From assembly GCA_005777185.1 (NCBI GenBank), contig SXNL01000007.1, positions 1 through 64,000 of the forward strand: 64,000 bases of DNA, written 5' to 3'. The stretch comes from Myxococcales bacterium (GTDB lineage Bacteria; Myxococcota_A; Polyangia; Polyangiales; Polyangiaceae). Below are positions 17,053 to 27,825 of this stretch, in pieces. Position 1 is the first letter of the stretch; each line of letters begins with the position of its first letter. Below the pieces are notes generated by a model. It was not told the origin of the DNA. It saw nothing but the letters and a program-made list of their open reading frames with translations, and did not search any database. Both the position numbers and the translations under genes were made by a program.

Positions 17053-19509
17053 ATGGGCGCCCGCGTGTCCGCCCGAGCACCGAGTCCAATGATCCGTCCA
17101 ACGATCCGTCAGGGGTTGCTCGCCGCCAGCTTGGTCGCGGCCGTCGCGCCGCGCGCGAGGGCGACCCCGCTCGCGGAGGCCGCGCCGGCCACGGTGTCCG
17201 ACGGCGTGACCACGGCGACCGTGGACGTGAACGCGAAGGCCGGGGTCGTCCGGAGGCGCGGCCCGGGCGGCGCCGAGGAGAGGCTCCCGCTCGCGCTGCG
17301 GGCGGGGGACCAGCTGGACGCGAGCGCGATCTCCATCACGACGGTCGCCATCGGACACGCCCGATCTGTCGCCCACGTGCGCGTCGGCCTCGCGAACACC
17401 GCCGATCGCGCCTACGAGGCGATCGTCCCCGCCACCGGCGCCCCGGTCTTCCTGGGCCCCACCGGCTGGGTGACCGGGCAGGAGGGCGAGCGCACCGGCG
17501 AGGTGATCCAGATCGTGCGCCGCGACGATGGCTCGAGCGTCGTGACGATCGCGGAGGTGCGCGAGGATCGCCGCCTCTGCGGTCAACGCTTCACCGCGCT
17601 CGCGCCGCGCGGTCTCGACGCGAGCACGATGCTCCTCCGCGGCGCGACGCTGCAGCGGCTCGACGCCGCGGAGCGCGCGCGTGCGCGGACGATCGTGGCG
17701 ATTGCGCGCGGCAAGGACGTCGCCGCGCCGCTCGCGCGCGCCCTCCGCGCCGACTTCGCGAGCAGCGGGGACGCCGCCCGCGTTTCCGACGGCGACCTGA
17801 CCACGGCGTGGCGCGAAGAGCGGCCCTCCGACGGGCGGGGGGAGTTCGTCGTGATGCGGGCGCCGCCGGAGGTGGCGATCGAGCGCCTGTTCGTCGTCCC
17901 CTCGCCCTCCGCGAGGTCGCCCTTCGCGGCCCCGAGGACGTTCTTCCTTCTGGCGGGCGGCGCCACGTTCCGGGTGACGCTCCCCGAGGACGCCGCCATG
18001 CACCCGGGCGACCACTACGAGATCCCGCTGCCGGAGCCGGCGCGAGGGGGGTGCGTGGCGATCGTCCTCGACGAAGCGTACGGGGCGGGCGCTCACCCCG
18101 AGGTCGCCGTGGCCGAGCTGTTGGCCCACACCGAGCACGACCGACCCGGTGCGACGATCGAGGGTGTCGTGCGATCGCTCGGCGGCGGCGGGCCCCGTGC
18201 GGAGTCCGCCGCGGCCCTCCTCCAGCGGGCCGATCCGGTGGCGGTCGTCCCGGCGCTCGAGCGCTCGTGGGCCGGGCTCGACGCGCCGGGCCGCGGCCTC
18301 GCGATCGCCGTCGCTTCGGGCATGCCCGGGTGCGCAGAGGCGGCGCCGATCTTCGTGCGGGCGCTCGCCGATCGCGACCTTGCGGTCTCGAACAAGGCTC
18401 GCGGGCGGCTCGAGCGCTGCGGCGCGAAGTCCGGCCCCGCCCTCGTGGGCGCCGTCCAGGGGGCCGACCTCGACATGCGGAGACGCGCCGCGCCCGTGCT
18501 CGCGCTGGTCGCGCCGAGCGCGGCGCTCGAGCCCCTGCTGGCCGCGCTCGGGGACGGGGACGCGGAGACCCGCCGAAGCACGCGCGGGGCGTTCGCCCTC
18601 GCCGCGAGATCCGCGCCCGCCGAGCGCATCGCCGCGATGCTCGAAGCGACGACCGATGACGCCCGACGCGCGGAGCTCCTGCGCGCCGCGAGGGCGCGGC
18701 TCGCCGATCTCAGGGGTCCGGCGGAGCGGAGCCTCGCTCCCCTCGTCTCCTCCGAGCGGCCGATGGCCACGCGCTACCTCCTCCTCGAACCCATCGCCGC
18801 GCTCGCCGAGCCCGGGACCTGGAGCCACGGCGCCCTCCTCTCCTCCCTGCGGTCGGCGCCCGAGTGGCCGATCCGTGCGCGCGCCGCAGAGCTCGCGGCG
18901 GCCCGACCATCCCTCGTCGACGCGCTCGTGCTCGCCGGCGAGGATCCAGAGCCGCGCGTGCGCGAGGCGGCGATGCGGTCGCTGGCGGAGCTCGGCTCCC
19001 CGCGTGCCGCGCCCACCCTGCTCGCCCGGCTCGAGGACGATCCATGGACCTTCGTCGCCGTGGCCGCCGCCGCCGCCCTCGCGCGGACGCCACCCGACGC
19101 GGCGATCGATCTCCGCCTCGCGAAGCTCCTCGACGATCCTCGCCCGCGGGCGCAGTCCGATGCGCTCCACGTCCTCGGCGTCCACCGCGCGCTGCCCGTC
19201 CGCCGTGCTGTCGAGATCGTGGGCGACAAGGCCCGCGATCCGGACGTCCGCCGGCGCGCGGTCGTCGCCCTCGGCGCAGCCTGCGCAGCGGACGCCGTGG
19301 GCGAGCTCACGTCGCGCGCCCGCGCGCTCGCCGTGCCGATGCCGATGGAAATCGATCTCGCGCTCGGCATCGCCGCGATCGAGGCCCTCGGGAGGATCCA
19401 CCCAAGGGATCTGGCCGACCGCCTCGCGCCGCTCCTCGCGAGGGGGTCGAGGGGAGAGGCGGCGCGGCTGGCGGAGCGCGCCATCGCGGAGCCGGGAGCG
19501 TGCCCGTGA
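17053..19509 (+). CDS. Secreted HEAT-repeat protein
   Basis: Signal peptide (MIRPTIRQGLLAASLVAAVAPRARA), later repeated HEAT units (EPRVREAAMRSLAELGSPRAAPTLLARLEDDPWTFVAVAAAAALAR). Confidence 0.8.
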   Translation: MGARVSARAPSPMIRPTIRQGLLAASLVAAVAPRARATPLAEAAPATVSDGVTTATVDVNAKAGVVRRRGPGGAEERLPLALRAGDQLDASAISITTVAIGHARSVAHVRVGLANTADRAYEAIVPATGAPVFLGPTGWVTGQEGERTGEVIQIVRRDDGSSVVTIAEVREDRRLCGQRFTALAPRGLDASTMLLRGATLQRLDAAERARARTIVAIARGKDVAAPLARALRADFASSGDAARVSDGDLTTAWREERPSDGRGEFVVMRAPPEVAIERLFVVPSPSARSPFAAPRTFFLLAGGATFRVTLPEDAAMHPGDHYEIPLPEPARGGCVAIVLDEAYGAGAHPEVAVAELLAHTEHDRPGATIEGVVRSLGGGGPRAESAAALLQRADPVAVVPALERSWAGLDAPGRGLAIAVASGMPGCAEAAPIFVRALADRDLAVSNKARGRLERCGAKSGPALVGAVQGADLDMRRRAAPVLALVAPSAALEPLLAALGDGDAETRRSTRGAFALAARSAPAERIAAMLEATTDDARRAELLRAARARLADLRGPAERSLAPLVSSERPMATRYLLLEPIAALAEPGTWSHGALLSSLRSAPEWPIRARAAELAAARPSLVDALVLAGEDPEPRVREAAMRSLAELGSPRAAPTLLARLEDDPWTFVAVAAAAALARTPPDAAIDLRLAKLLDDPRPRAQSDALHVLGVHRALPVRRAVEIVGDKARDPDVRRRAVVALGAACAADAVGELTSRARALAVPMPMEIDLALGIAAIEALGRIHPRDLADRLAPLLARGSRGEAARLAERAIAEPGACP

Positions 19510-19886
19510 AGGTGTCCCCGACGGAGGCCCACCGCCTCATGGTCGAGGAGGGGTTCGTCTACGTGGACGTCCGAAGCGCGCCCGAGTTCGCGGAGGGCAG
19601 GCCGGCGGGCGCCGTGAACGTACCGATCGCGAACATGACCGTGACGGGCCTCGAGCCCAACCCGTCCTTCGTCGAGCACGTGCGCGGGCTCTTCCCGGAC
19701 CTCGCGACGCGGCTCGTCGTGGGCTGCAAGGGAGGGGGGCGGTCGGCTCGAGCCCGCGAGCTCCTGGCCGCCGCGGGGTACACGACCGTGCACGATCAGC
19801 GCGCGGGCTGGGACGGCGCGCGCGGGGTGTTCGGAGAGATCACGGAGGCTGGCTGGCGTCGGACGTCCCTGCCCCGGGAGCCCTAG
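19506..19886 (+). CDS. Rhodanese-like domain protein
   Basis: GTG start in a GTGA overlap; YVDVRSAPEFAEGRPAGAVNVPI, active loop CKGGGRS. Confidence 0.88.
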   Translation: MKVSPTEAHRLMVEEGFVYVDVRSAPEFAEGRPAGAVNVPIANMTVTGLEPNPSFVEHVRGLFPDLATRLVVGCKGGGRSARARELLAAAGYTTVHDQRAGWDGARGVFGEITEAGWRRTSLPREP

Positions 19887-20481
19887 GGGCAGGCGGGTTG
19901 CGCGAGCGATCGGCCGCGTAGTCCTCGGCCGCGGCCTTCACCATCGCGAGATCGCGCGAGGCGCGTTCGGCCTCGGCGAGCAGGTCGGCGGTGAAGATCG
20001 TCAGGCCCCAGATCCCGTTGTCGCGCCGCCGGAAGGGATAACGCGTGCCGCGCGCCGTGACGACGGTCGCGCGCTCGCCCTCGACCTCGATGGCGACGGC
20101 GCCGGAGAGGTCGCGTCGCAGGCGCGAGCGCCACCCGCGGCGATCCGCCACGATCGCGAACACGTCGCTCCCGTCCTTCGCCTCCGCCTCGACCCGATAC
20201 GCGGCGGACAGCTCCGACCGCTGGGGCTCCGGGTACGCGGCGAGGACCGTGTCGCGTGCCGCGCGACGCATGTCGCGGACCGTGTAGGAGGCCCACTGGG
20301 CTTCCGTCTCCAGGTACGGGAACGCCTCCTCGATCCTCCCCGTCGTGACGCTCCTCGCGATCCGCATGTAGGCTCCCTCGGGCGTCTTGTCCGACGGGAA
20401 CGGTCTCCACAGCCTGAGGATGATGGCCGCGCCCACCGCGAGGAGGCCCAGCGCGATGGCCACCTTGACCCGTCGGCTCAC
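19840..20481 (-). CDS. Hypothetical membrane-anchored protein
   Basis: N-terminal TM (VAIALGLLAVGAAIILRLW); convergent overlap with the rhodanese gene; ATGA-type junction with the upstream kinase gene. Confidence 0.7.
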   Translation of the reverse strand: MSRRVKVAIALGLLAVGAAIILRLWRPFPSDKTPEGAYMRIARSVTTGRIEEAFPYLETEAQWASYTVRDMRRAARDTVLAAYPEPQRSELSAAYRVEAEAKDGSDVFAIVADRRGWRSRLRRDLSGAVAIEVEGERATVVTARGTRYPFRRRDNGIWGLTIFTADLLAEAERASRDLAMVKAAAEDYAADRSRNPPAPRAPGAGTSDASQPP

Positions 20482-21857
20482 GCCGATCCCTCGGTGGTCG
20501 ACGGCGCGGGGGCCCGCGGGAGCCGGGCCACGAACACGGCGCCGCTCGCTGCCGCCGGCGCGAGACGCAGCTCCCCTGCGTGGGTCCGCGCGATCTCGCG
20601 CGCGATCGCGAGGCCGAGCCCGGCGCCGGGGCCCACGCGCTCACGATCCTCCGCGGCGCGGAAGAAGGGCTCGAAGATCCGCTCCCGATCCGCCTCCGGG
20701 ACGCCCGACCCCTCGTCGGCGACGCGGACCTCGGCCTCGTCCGTGCCCGCCTGGCGCACGGTGACCGTGACCGTCAGGCCGGGATCCGAGTGCGCGACCG
20801 CGTTCTCGATCAAGTTGCGCACCAGCCGTACGAGATCTCCGCGACGCCCTCGCACGACGACCGGCTCGGCCTGGACCTCGACGGCGACCCCCTTCGAGGC
20901 GGCCTCCTGGGCGATCTGCGCGATCGCGTCGTCGACGACATCCCGCAGGCCGACATCCCCGCTCTCCGGCTGCGCCTGCGTGCCCAGCCGCGCGAGGACG
21001 AGCAGCTCCTCCGTGAGCGTCTTGAGGCGGCGGGATGCGTTGAGCGCCTCCGCGATCGCGCTCCGGTACTCCTCGACCGAGCGCTCCTTCCGACTCGCGA
21101 GCTGAAGCTCGCCGTACAGCGCCGTGAGCGGCGAGCGGAGCTCGTGGGCGGCGTGCGCGACGAATCGTCGTTGCGACGTGACCAGGGTCTCGACGCGGGA
21201 GATCATGTGGTTGACATCCCGCGTGAGCGCCACGACGTCGGCGTCGTTCGACAGGGTCTCGACCCGGGCCGCCAGATCTCCGTCGGCCACGCGGTGGGCC
21301 GTCTGCGCGATCGCCTCATGCTGGCGCGTCAAGCGGCGAACGAGCAGCGTCGTGACGAGCGTCGCCGTGCCCACGGCGAGCGCGAGCGCGAGCGCGAGGG
21401 TGCGCCGGAGGTAGAGCGCGTCGGCCTCCAGGTTCGTACGCGGCACCCCCACGAGCAGGCGCGCGTCGGTCCTCCGGGGCACGGCCACCACGAGCGCTCG
21501 CACGCGCACGGCCCCGCAGGAGACGTCGTGGGGGTGCGCCACGGCGAGATCGGGGGGGTCCGCGCACGCCGCCGCGAAGGCCGCGCTGGCCGACGCGCGC
21601 CGCCCGCCGAGGTAGAGCGCGACGTACCGTTCGAGCGGAGTCGCGTCGTCGCCGAGCGGGCCGGCCGCCGCGCCGAGCTCGAGGCCCGGCACCTCCCTCA
21701 GCGCGCGCACCTCGTCGCGCGCGGCCTCGTGGAGGGCGTCGTCGAGCTCGCGCTCCTCGCTGCTGTCCACGAGGACCGAGACCGCCCCGAAGGCGCTCCC
21801 GAAAGTGACGGCGGTGGTGACGGACAGCGCGGCGACGAGTCGGGTGCGAAACTTCAC
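20478..21857 (-). CDS. Two-component sensor histidine kinase
   Basis: GTG start; FVAHAAHELRSPLTALYGEL (H-box), NLIENAVAHS (N-box), GAGLGLAIAREI (G-box). Confidence 0.92.
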   Translation of the reverse strand: MKFRTRLVAALSVTTAVTFGSAFGAVSVLVDSSEERELDDALHEAARDEVRALREVPGLELGAAAGPLGDDATPLERYVALYLGGRRASASAAFAAACADPPDLAVAHPHDVSCGAVRVRALVVAVPRRTDARLLVGVPRTNLEADALYLRRTLALALALAVGTATLVTTLLVRRLTRQHEAIAQTAHRVADGDLAARVETLSNDADVVALTRDVNHMISRVETLVTSQRRFVAHAAHELRSPLTALYGELQLASRKERSVEEYRSAIAEALNASRRLKTLTEELLVLARLGTQAQPESGDVGLRDVVDDAIAQIAQEAASKGVAVEVQAEPVVVRGRRGDLVRLVRNLIENAVAHSDPGLTVTVTVRQAGTDEAEVRVADEGSGVPEADRERIFEPFFRAAEDRERVGPGAGLGLAIAREIARTHAGELRLAPAAASGAVFVARLPRAPAPSTTEGSA

Positions 21858-22522
21858 GAGGGCGGCGAGGAGCGTAGGCGATAGCCCGCTCCGCGCACAG
21901 TCTCGATCATCCAGGAGAAGGAGCCGAGCTTCTCGCGCAGACGACTCACGTGCACCTCGATCAGGTTCGAGCCCGGATCGAAGTTGGTCTCCCACACGCG
22001 CGACAGGAGGTCGGTGCGGGTCACGACGCGATCTGCGTGGTGAACGAGGTGGAGGAGCAGCGCGTACTCGCGGCTGGTCAGCGGCAGCGGCATGCCGGAC
22101 AGGAGCGCGCGATGGCCGACGCGATCGATCTCGACGTCCCCGCAGCGCAGCTTGCCGAAGCCGTGTGTCCGCCGGAGCAGCGCGCGGACCCGGGCGGTGA
22201 ACTCCTCCACCTCGAATGGCTTGACCATGTCGACGTCGGCGCCAGCGTCGAGGCCGAGCACCTTCTCGTGCGTCTCCCCGCGCGCCGTCAACATCAGGAT
22301 CGGGGCCAGCGTGCCCCGGCGACGTAGCTCGCGGCACAGCGAGAGGCCGTCGAGGCCGGGCAGCATCCAGTCCAGGATGATCGCGTCGTAGGTCCCCACC
22401 TCGGCCTGACGCGCCGCGTCAGTGCCGCTCGTGGCCGCGTCGACGACGTAGCCTTCCTCGCTCAGCACCCGTACCAGAAAACTGTTCAGCTTCTTGTCGT
22501 CTTCGATGACGAAGATCTTCAT
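21854..22522 (-). CDS. OmpR-family response regulator
   Basis: MKIFVIEDDKKLNSFLVRVL, LDWMLPGLDG, C-terminal wHTH ending ETVRGAGYRL. Confidence 0.93.
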   Translation of the reverse strand: MKIFVIEDDKKLNSFLVRVLSEEGYVVDAATSGTDAARQAEVGTYDAIILDWMLPGLDGLSLCRELRRRGTLAPILMLTARGETHEKVLGLDAGADVDMVKPFEVEEFTARVRALLRRTHGFGKLRCGDVEIDRVGHRALLSGMPLPLTSREYALLLHLVHHADRVVTRTDLLSRVWETNFDPGSNLIEVHVSRLREKLGSFSWMIETVRGAGYRLRSSPPS

Positions 22523-22616
22523 CTCCAGGTGAAGGTACCGACAGGAAGCGATATCAGGCGCGAATTTCGCGCTTCTCCGGCACGGAACGGCCGTGCAGTC
22601 CGCGCGTCCGGCGGTG

Positions 22617-24050
22617 TCACGACTGGCTCGGGCGTGGGTCTCCGGAGGGACGCCGGGTGGGCTCGGGCGGCAGCGTGACGGAGAACCGCGTGCCCTCGCC
22701 GACGACGCTACTCACGCGGACGCTGCCCCCGAAGGCCTCGGCGAGGTGCTTCACGATGGCGAGCCCGAGGCCCGTACCCCCTGCGGCCCGCGAGCGCCCG
22801 GCGTCGACACGATAGAAGCGCTCGAAGAGGCGCGGCAGGTGCTCCGCGGCGATCCCGGGGCCCGTGTCCGCGACCTCGATCAGCGTCGCGCCGCCACCGT
22901 CGTCGCGCGCATCGACCGCGATCGTCGCGCCGTCCTGGCAATACTTCACGGCGTTGTCCACGAGGTTCACGAGCAGCTGCTCGAGCGCGCGAGGATCGGC
23001 CCAGACCTCACGCCCCTCGGGCACGTGGCTCACGAGATCCATGCGCTTCGCGTCGGCGCGCTCGCGCGACATCCCGAAGACCTGCTGGATCACGTCGGAG
23101 AGCGGCACGAGGTCCGGGTGCAGCTCGAGCTGTCCGCTCTCCAGGCGCGCGAGGTCGAGCAGGTCCTCGACGAGGCGGTGGAGGCGCTCGGCGTTGCGAT
23201 CGATGATCTCCAGGAACCGGGACGCGGAGGACGGGTCCTCCCGCGCTCCGCCGCGCAGGGTCTCGACCGAGGAGCGGATGCTGGTGACGGGCGTGCGGAG
23301 CTCGTGCGACACGTTCGCGACGAAGTCGCGGCGCAGCGACTCGAGGCGGCGTATCTCCGTGACGTCGACGAACACGGCGAGGATCTGCCCCTCCCGGGCT
23401 GCCGCGCGGACGAGCACGCGGCGTGGCTTCTCGCCAGGGATCCCGATCTCGCGCGTCACGAGGCGCTTCTTGCGCGCGAGCTCGACGATCTCCTCGAGGC
23501 CGGAGCCCATGGCCACCCGGACGAGCGGGGAGCCCACGACGTCCTCCGCGAGCGCGAGCATCTCGCGGAGCGCGCGGTTGACGATCAGGATGTTCCCCTC
23601 GACGTCGAGGAGGAGCACGCCCTCCTGCATGCCTTCGAGGATCGTCTTCTGCAGATCCCGCTGCGCGCGGAGCTCGTTCATCGTCGCGGTCATCGCCCGT
23701 GACAGGCGCTCGAGCTCGCGCGAGAGCTCCCCGAGGTCCGGCGAGCCGACGGGCCGGACGTCGAGGTCGCCCTCGCCCAGGCTGCGCGCCGCCTGCGTGA
23801 GCGGCTCGACCGCGCTCGCCACCCAGCGCCCGACCTGCAGCGCGACGACAATCGCGGCCGAGGCGGCCACGGCGAGCGCGACCAGCGTGACCCTGACGTG
23901 GAGGCGCGCACCGTCGGTGGTGTTCATCACGGCCTCCGCCTCGTCGATGGAGACGCCGACGCCGGCGAGGAACAGGAACATCACCACGCCGAAGGTGAGG
24001 ACCAAGACCTTCAGGCGGATCCCGAGCGGCGCGCGGGCCGGGCGGGTCAA
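22617..24050 (-). CDS. PhoR-like sensor histidine kinase (HAMP-like/PAS)
   Basis: TTG start in a TTGA overlap; FVANVSHELRTPVTSIRSSVETL, NLVDNAVKY, GTGLGLAIVKHL. Confidence 0.9.
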   Translation of the reverse strand: MTRPARAPLGIRLKVLVLTFGVVMFLFLAGVGVSIDEAEAVMNTTDGARLHVRVTLVALAVAASAAIVVALQVGRWVASAVEPLTQAARSLGEGDLDVRPVGSPDLGELSRELERLSRAMTATMNELRAQRDLQKTILEGMQEGVLLLDVEGNILIVNRALREMLALAEDVVGSPLVRVAMGSGLEEIVELARKKRLVTREIGIPGEKPRRVLVRAAAREGQILAVFVDVTEIRRLESLRRDFVANVSHELRTPVTSIRSSVETLRGGAREDPSSASRFLEIIDRNAERLHRLVEDLLDLARLESGQLELHPDLVPLSDVIQQVFGMSRERADAKRMDLVSHVPEGREVWADPRALEQLLVNLVDNAVKYCQDGATIAVDARDDGGGATLIEVADTGPGIAAEHLPRLFERFYRVDAGRSRAAGGTGLGLAIVKHLAEAFGGSVRVSSVVGEGTRFSVTLPPEPTRRPSGDPRPSQS

Positions 24051-24754
24051 GACTCCTCGTCGGTGCGCCTGTCGGGGCTCTCCGCGAAGCGGTACCCGAC
24101 CCCCCGCACGGTCTGCACGTAGTCGCCCGCGGCCCCGAGCTTCTCGCGGAGGCGCTTGACGTGCGTGTCGACCGTGCGCGTCGTGATCTCCGCGTCGATG
24201 CCCCACACGTCGGAGAGCAGCCGCGAGCGTGTCTGCACGCGGTTCTTCCGGTCGTAGAGCGTGACGAGGAGCTTGAACTCGAGGGCCGTGAGCTCGACGA
24301 CCTCGCCCGAGACACGTACCCGGTGGGCGTCGCGATCGACCGAGAGGACGCCGAAGTCGAAGGCGGGCCCGGGCTCGTCGGGGGCGGCGGCGCGGCGGAG
24401 GAGGGCCTGCACCCGCAGGAGGAGCTCGCGGACGCTGAAGGGTTTCACCACGTAGTCGTCGGCGCCGAGCTCGAAACCGACGACGCGGTCGATCTCCTCG
24501 CCCTTCGCTGTGAGCAGCATGACGCACGCGGTCCGGAGCGAGGGCTCCTGGCGCATCGCCCGGAGCACCTCGGTCCCGGGAGTATCGGGGAGCATGATGT
24601 CGAGGAGGATCAGGTCCGGCCGTTTCTCGCGGGCGAGGCGCAGCCCCTCCTGCCCGTGCGTGGCGAGCGTCACCTTGTGGCCGGCCTCGCGCAGGTTGAA
24701 CTCGAGGACAGCCTGGATGTCCGGATCGTCCTCGACCACCAGGATGCGCGCCAT
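24047..24754 (-). CDS. PhoB/OmpR-family response regulator
   Basis: MARILVVEDDPDIQAVLEFNL, LLDIMLPDTPG, GADDYVVKPF, TVDTHVKRLREKLG, QTVRGVGYRF. Confidence 0.93.
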   Translation of the reverse strand: MARILVVEDDPDIQAVLEFNLREAGHKVTLATHGQEGLRLAREKRPDLILLDIMLPDTPGTEVLRAMRQEPSLRTACVMLLTAKGEEIDRVVGFELGADDYVVKPFSVRELLLRVQALLRRAAAPDEPGPAFDFGVLSVDRDAHRVRVSGEVVELTALEFKLLVTLYDRKNRVQTRSRLLSDVWGIDAEITTRTVDTHVKRLREKLGAAGDYVQTVRGVGYRFAESPDRRTDEES

Positions 24755-24799
24755 GACCGTCGGTTCTAGGAGCTTGCTCTGGATAGCACAAGCGGACGC

Positions 24800-25558
24800 G
24801 TGGCAGACTGGGTGCCTATGCTCGGAACGTCGCGGGTCGTGGTCGTCGTGCCGGCGTTCCGCGAGGCGCTGCACATCGGGGCTGTGCTGCGCGCGATGCC
24901 CGCGTTCGTCGATCGCGTCCTCGTCGTGGACGACCAGAGCCCCGACGCCACCTGCGAGGCGGCCCGCGCGGTGCCCGATGCGAGGATCGAGATAGTGCGC
25001 CACGAGCAGAACCGAGGCGTCGGCGCGGCGATCGTCACGGGGTACCGGCGTGCGCTCGAGACCCCGGGCGGCCCGACGGACGCCCTGTGCGTGATGGCGG
25101 GTGACGGCCAGATGGATCCCGGCGACCTCGCACGCGTCGCCGCCCCGGTGACGACCGGCGAGGCCGACTACGTCAAGGGCAACCGCTTCCTTCGCCTCGA
25201 TACCCTCCGCGCGATGCCGCCAGGCAGGATCCTCGGGGGCCTCGCGTTCTCCCTCGCCACCCGATGGGCCACCGGACTCCCCATCTGGGACTCCCAGTGC
25301 GGGTACACCGCGCTCGCGCGCGCCGCCGCGGCGCGCCTCCCCCTCGGGGAGGTGTGGCCGGGTTACGGATACCCCAACGACCTCCTCGGGCACGCCGCGG
25401 TCCTCGGGCTCCGCGTCGTGGAGGTGCCGGTCCGCGCCATTTATGCCAGCGAGACCAGCAAGTTACGCGCGCACCATCTCGTGGGTATCGCGCGCGTCGT
25501 CGGACGCGCGTGGCGGCGGCGGAGGGGAAGGCCGCCCCTCAAGGATCCGCCCCGTTGA
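24800..25558 (+). CDS. Family 2 glycosyltransferase
   Basis: VVVVVPAFREALHIGAVLRAMP, VLVVDDQSPDAT, MAGDGQMDP. Confidence 0.9.
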   Translation: MADWVPMLGTSRVVVVVPAFREALHIGAVLRAMPAFVDRVLVVDDQSPDATCEAARAVPDARIEIVRHEQNRGVGAAIVTGYRRALETPGGPTDALCVMAGDGQMDPGDLARVAAPVTTGEADYVKGNRFLRLDTLRAMPPGRILGGLAFSLATRWATGLPIWDSQCGYTALARAAAARLPLGEVWPGYGYPNDLLGHAAVLGLRVVEVPVRAIYASETSKLRAHHLVGIARVVGRAWRRRRGRPPLKDPPR

Positions 25559-25573
25559 CCGTTTGTAGGAGCG

Positions 25574-26457
25574 ATGAGGTCCGCCGGAGCCCGCTCGCGC
25601 GTCACGCCGCTGGAGGTGCAGGCGGCCACGGCCGAGCGTGAGCGTGAGCGAGAGCACCTCAAGCGCCTGCTGATCACGACGTTCTGGTCCGACACGTACG
25701 AGCCGCCGCTCCTCCCGCGCTCGTCCTGGAGATCCTGGCGGTCACCCGGAACCCCGAAGCCACCGTCGACGAGGTGGTGCGCGTCGTGTCCCACGATCCG
25801 TTCATCGCGGCCCAGGTGCTGCGGCGCGCGCGTTCGGCGTTCTACTCGCGCGGCAACCCGGTCACGTCTCTCCGGCACGCGGTCGTGCGGCTCGGGATGG
25901 ACGTCGTCCGCAACATCTTCGTGCTCGCCTGTGTGGAGTCGCACGTCTTCAAGGCCACGCGCTTCGAGGGATCGATGGAGATGCTACGCAAGCACGCCGT
26001 CGCGACCGCGCACGCGGCCGACCTCGTCGCGAGGCGCTCGGGCGCGACGGTCGACGGGTTCCTCCTCGGTCTCCTGCACGACATCGGCTTCGCGGCCTGC
26101 TATGTCGCCGTCGCCGAGAGCGTCGGTCGTGGCGAGGTGCCGCCAGCACCCTCCCTGAGCGAGGCGGCCAGCCACGTGCACGCCGCCGTCGGGGAGATGC
26201 TGTGCCAGAAGTGGAAGCTGCCCGAGGGGCTCGGCGCGGCCATCCGCGATCACCACGCCCAGGACTTCTCGGCGCCGGCCCTCGCCATCCTCGCCATCGC
26301 CGAGCTGAACGCCGGGGAGTGCGGCTACCCGGGCCTCGAGGCGATCCCCGAGCGCGACGAGCCGCTGGAGAAGGCCTACCGGGCGCTCGGCCTGGCGCCG
26401 TTCGACGAGGATCTCGCCAGGGCGATCGCGGACCGGCTCTCCAAGCAGGAGATCTGA
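25574..26457 (+). pseudogene. HDOD-domain protein interrupted by an apparent -1 nt frameshift near 25715-25719
   Basis: Frame A gives MRSAGARSRVTPLEVQAATAE...LITTFWSDTYEPPLLP; frame B continues ALVLEILAVTRNPEATVDEVVRVVSHDPFIAAQVLRRARSAFYS...HDIG...AAIRDHH. Total span is 884 nt, one short of 295 codons. Confidence 0.8.
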
Positions 26458-26472
26458 CGGGCCGGGCGGGCG

Positions 26473-27771
26473 CTACGCGCGGAGGGCGCGCTCGACGATC
26501 GCGGGCGCATGGCGGAGCGCGTGCTCAAGGTCGAAGCACGCCTCGACCCGACCCGGTGGGAGCCTCGCGGCCACGGCCGGATCGCCGAGCAAGTTCGCCT
26601 TGAACGCGCCGTCTCCCGACCAGGCGCGCATCGCGCTTCGCTGGACGAGCACGTACGCGTCCTGCCGCGCCATTCCGGCCTCCACCAGCGCCAGGAGGAC
26701 CGCCTCCGAGAAGTACAGCTCGCCGGCGCGCTCGAGGTTCTTCCGCAGGTGATCCGGATACACGACGAGGCCGTCCACGAGGCCCGCGGCGCGCTCGAGC
26801 ATGAACGCGAGCGTCGACGTCGCGTCCGGCAGGAGCATGCGCTCGACCGAGGAGTGTGAGATGTCGCGCTCGTGCCAGAGGGAGACGTCCTCGAGCGCGG
26901 GCGCGACCGCGGCGCGGACCACGCGCGCGAGGCCGCAGAGGTTCTCGCTCAGGATGGGGTTGCGCTTGTGGGGCATCGCGCTCGACCCCTTCTGCCCGGC
27001 CGTGAACGCCTCCTCGGCCTCTCCCACCTCGGAGCGTTGCCAGTGGCGCACGTTGGTGGCGAGCCGCTCGATGCCCGCGGCGAGGAGCGCCATCGCGGCG
27101 AAGAACGCCGCGTGGCGATCGCGCGCCACGACCTGCGTGCTCGCGGTCTCCGGGACGAGGCCGAGCTCGCCGAGCGCGGCGGCCTCGATCGCCGGAGAGA
27201 GGTGCGCGTAGGTGCCCACCGCGCCGGCGAGCTTGCCGCAGGCGATCTCTCCCTCCGCGGCGGCGAGGCGCGCCTTCCCGCGGGCGATCTCCGCGTGGTG
27301 ACCCGCGAGGGCGAGGCCGAACGTGACGGGCTCCGCGAAGATGCCGTGACTCCGGCCGATCATCGGCGTCCGCGCGTGTTCCCGCGCACGCCGGGCGAGG
27401 GCCTCGAGGAGGGCCTCCACGCGGGTGAGCAGACCGCGCGAAGCGCGCCGCATGAGGATCGCGAGCGCCGTATCGAGGACGTCGCTCGAGGTCATGCCGC
27501 GGTGGAGCCAGCGCGCGTCCGGGCCGGCGAGCTCCTCCACGTGCGTGAGGAAGGCGATGACATCGTGCTTCACCGTGCGCTCGATGGCGTCGACGCGCGC
27601 GGCATCGAGCTGGAGATCCCTCGCGCGGAGGCTGGCGGCCGTCCCGGCGGGGACGAGGCCCTCGGTCTCCATCGCGGCGCATGCGGCGAGCTCGACCTCG
27701 AGCCACACCGCGAGCTTCGTCTCGACCGACCACAACGCGGCAAAATCCGGCGGCGTGTAACGGGGGATCAC
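26473..27771 (-). CDS. purB: Adenylosuccinate lyase
   Basis: [41 protein letters not shown] signature; GTG start. Confidence 0.95.
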   Translation of the reverse strand: MIPRYTPPDFAALWSVETKLAVWLEVELAACAAMETEGLVPAGTAASLRARDLQLDAARVDAIERTVKHDVIAFLTHVEELAGPDARWLHRGMTSSDVLDTALAILMRRASRGLLTRVEALLEALARRAREHARTPMIGRSHGIFAEPVTFGLALAGHHAEIARGKARLAAAEGEIACGKLAGAVGTYAHLSPAIEAAALGELGLVPETASTQVVARDRHAAFFAAMALLAAGIERLATNVRHWQRSEVGEAEEAFTAGQKGSSAMPHKRNPILSENLCGLARVVRAAVAPALEDVSLWHERDISHSSVERMLLPDATSTLAFMLERAAGLVDGLVVYPDHLRKNLERAGELYFSEAVLLALVEAGMARQDAYVLVQRSAMRAWSGDGAFKANLLGDPAVAARLPPGRVEACFDLEHALRHAPAIVERALRA

Positions 27772-27825
27772 GGGCCCAGGACCATACTTCTTTCTTCGCG
27801 AAATGTGTGGTAGTTCGGTGGGTCC

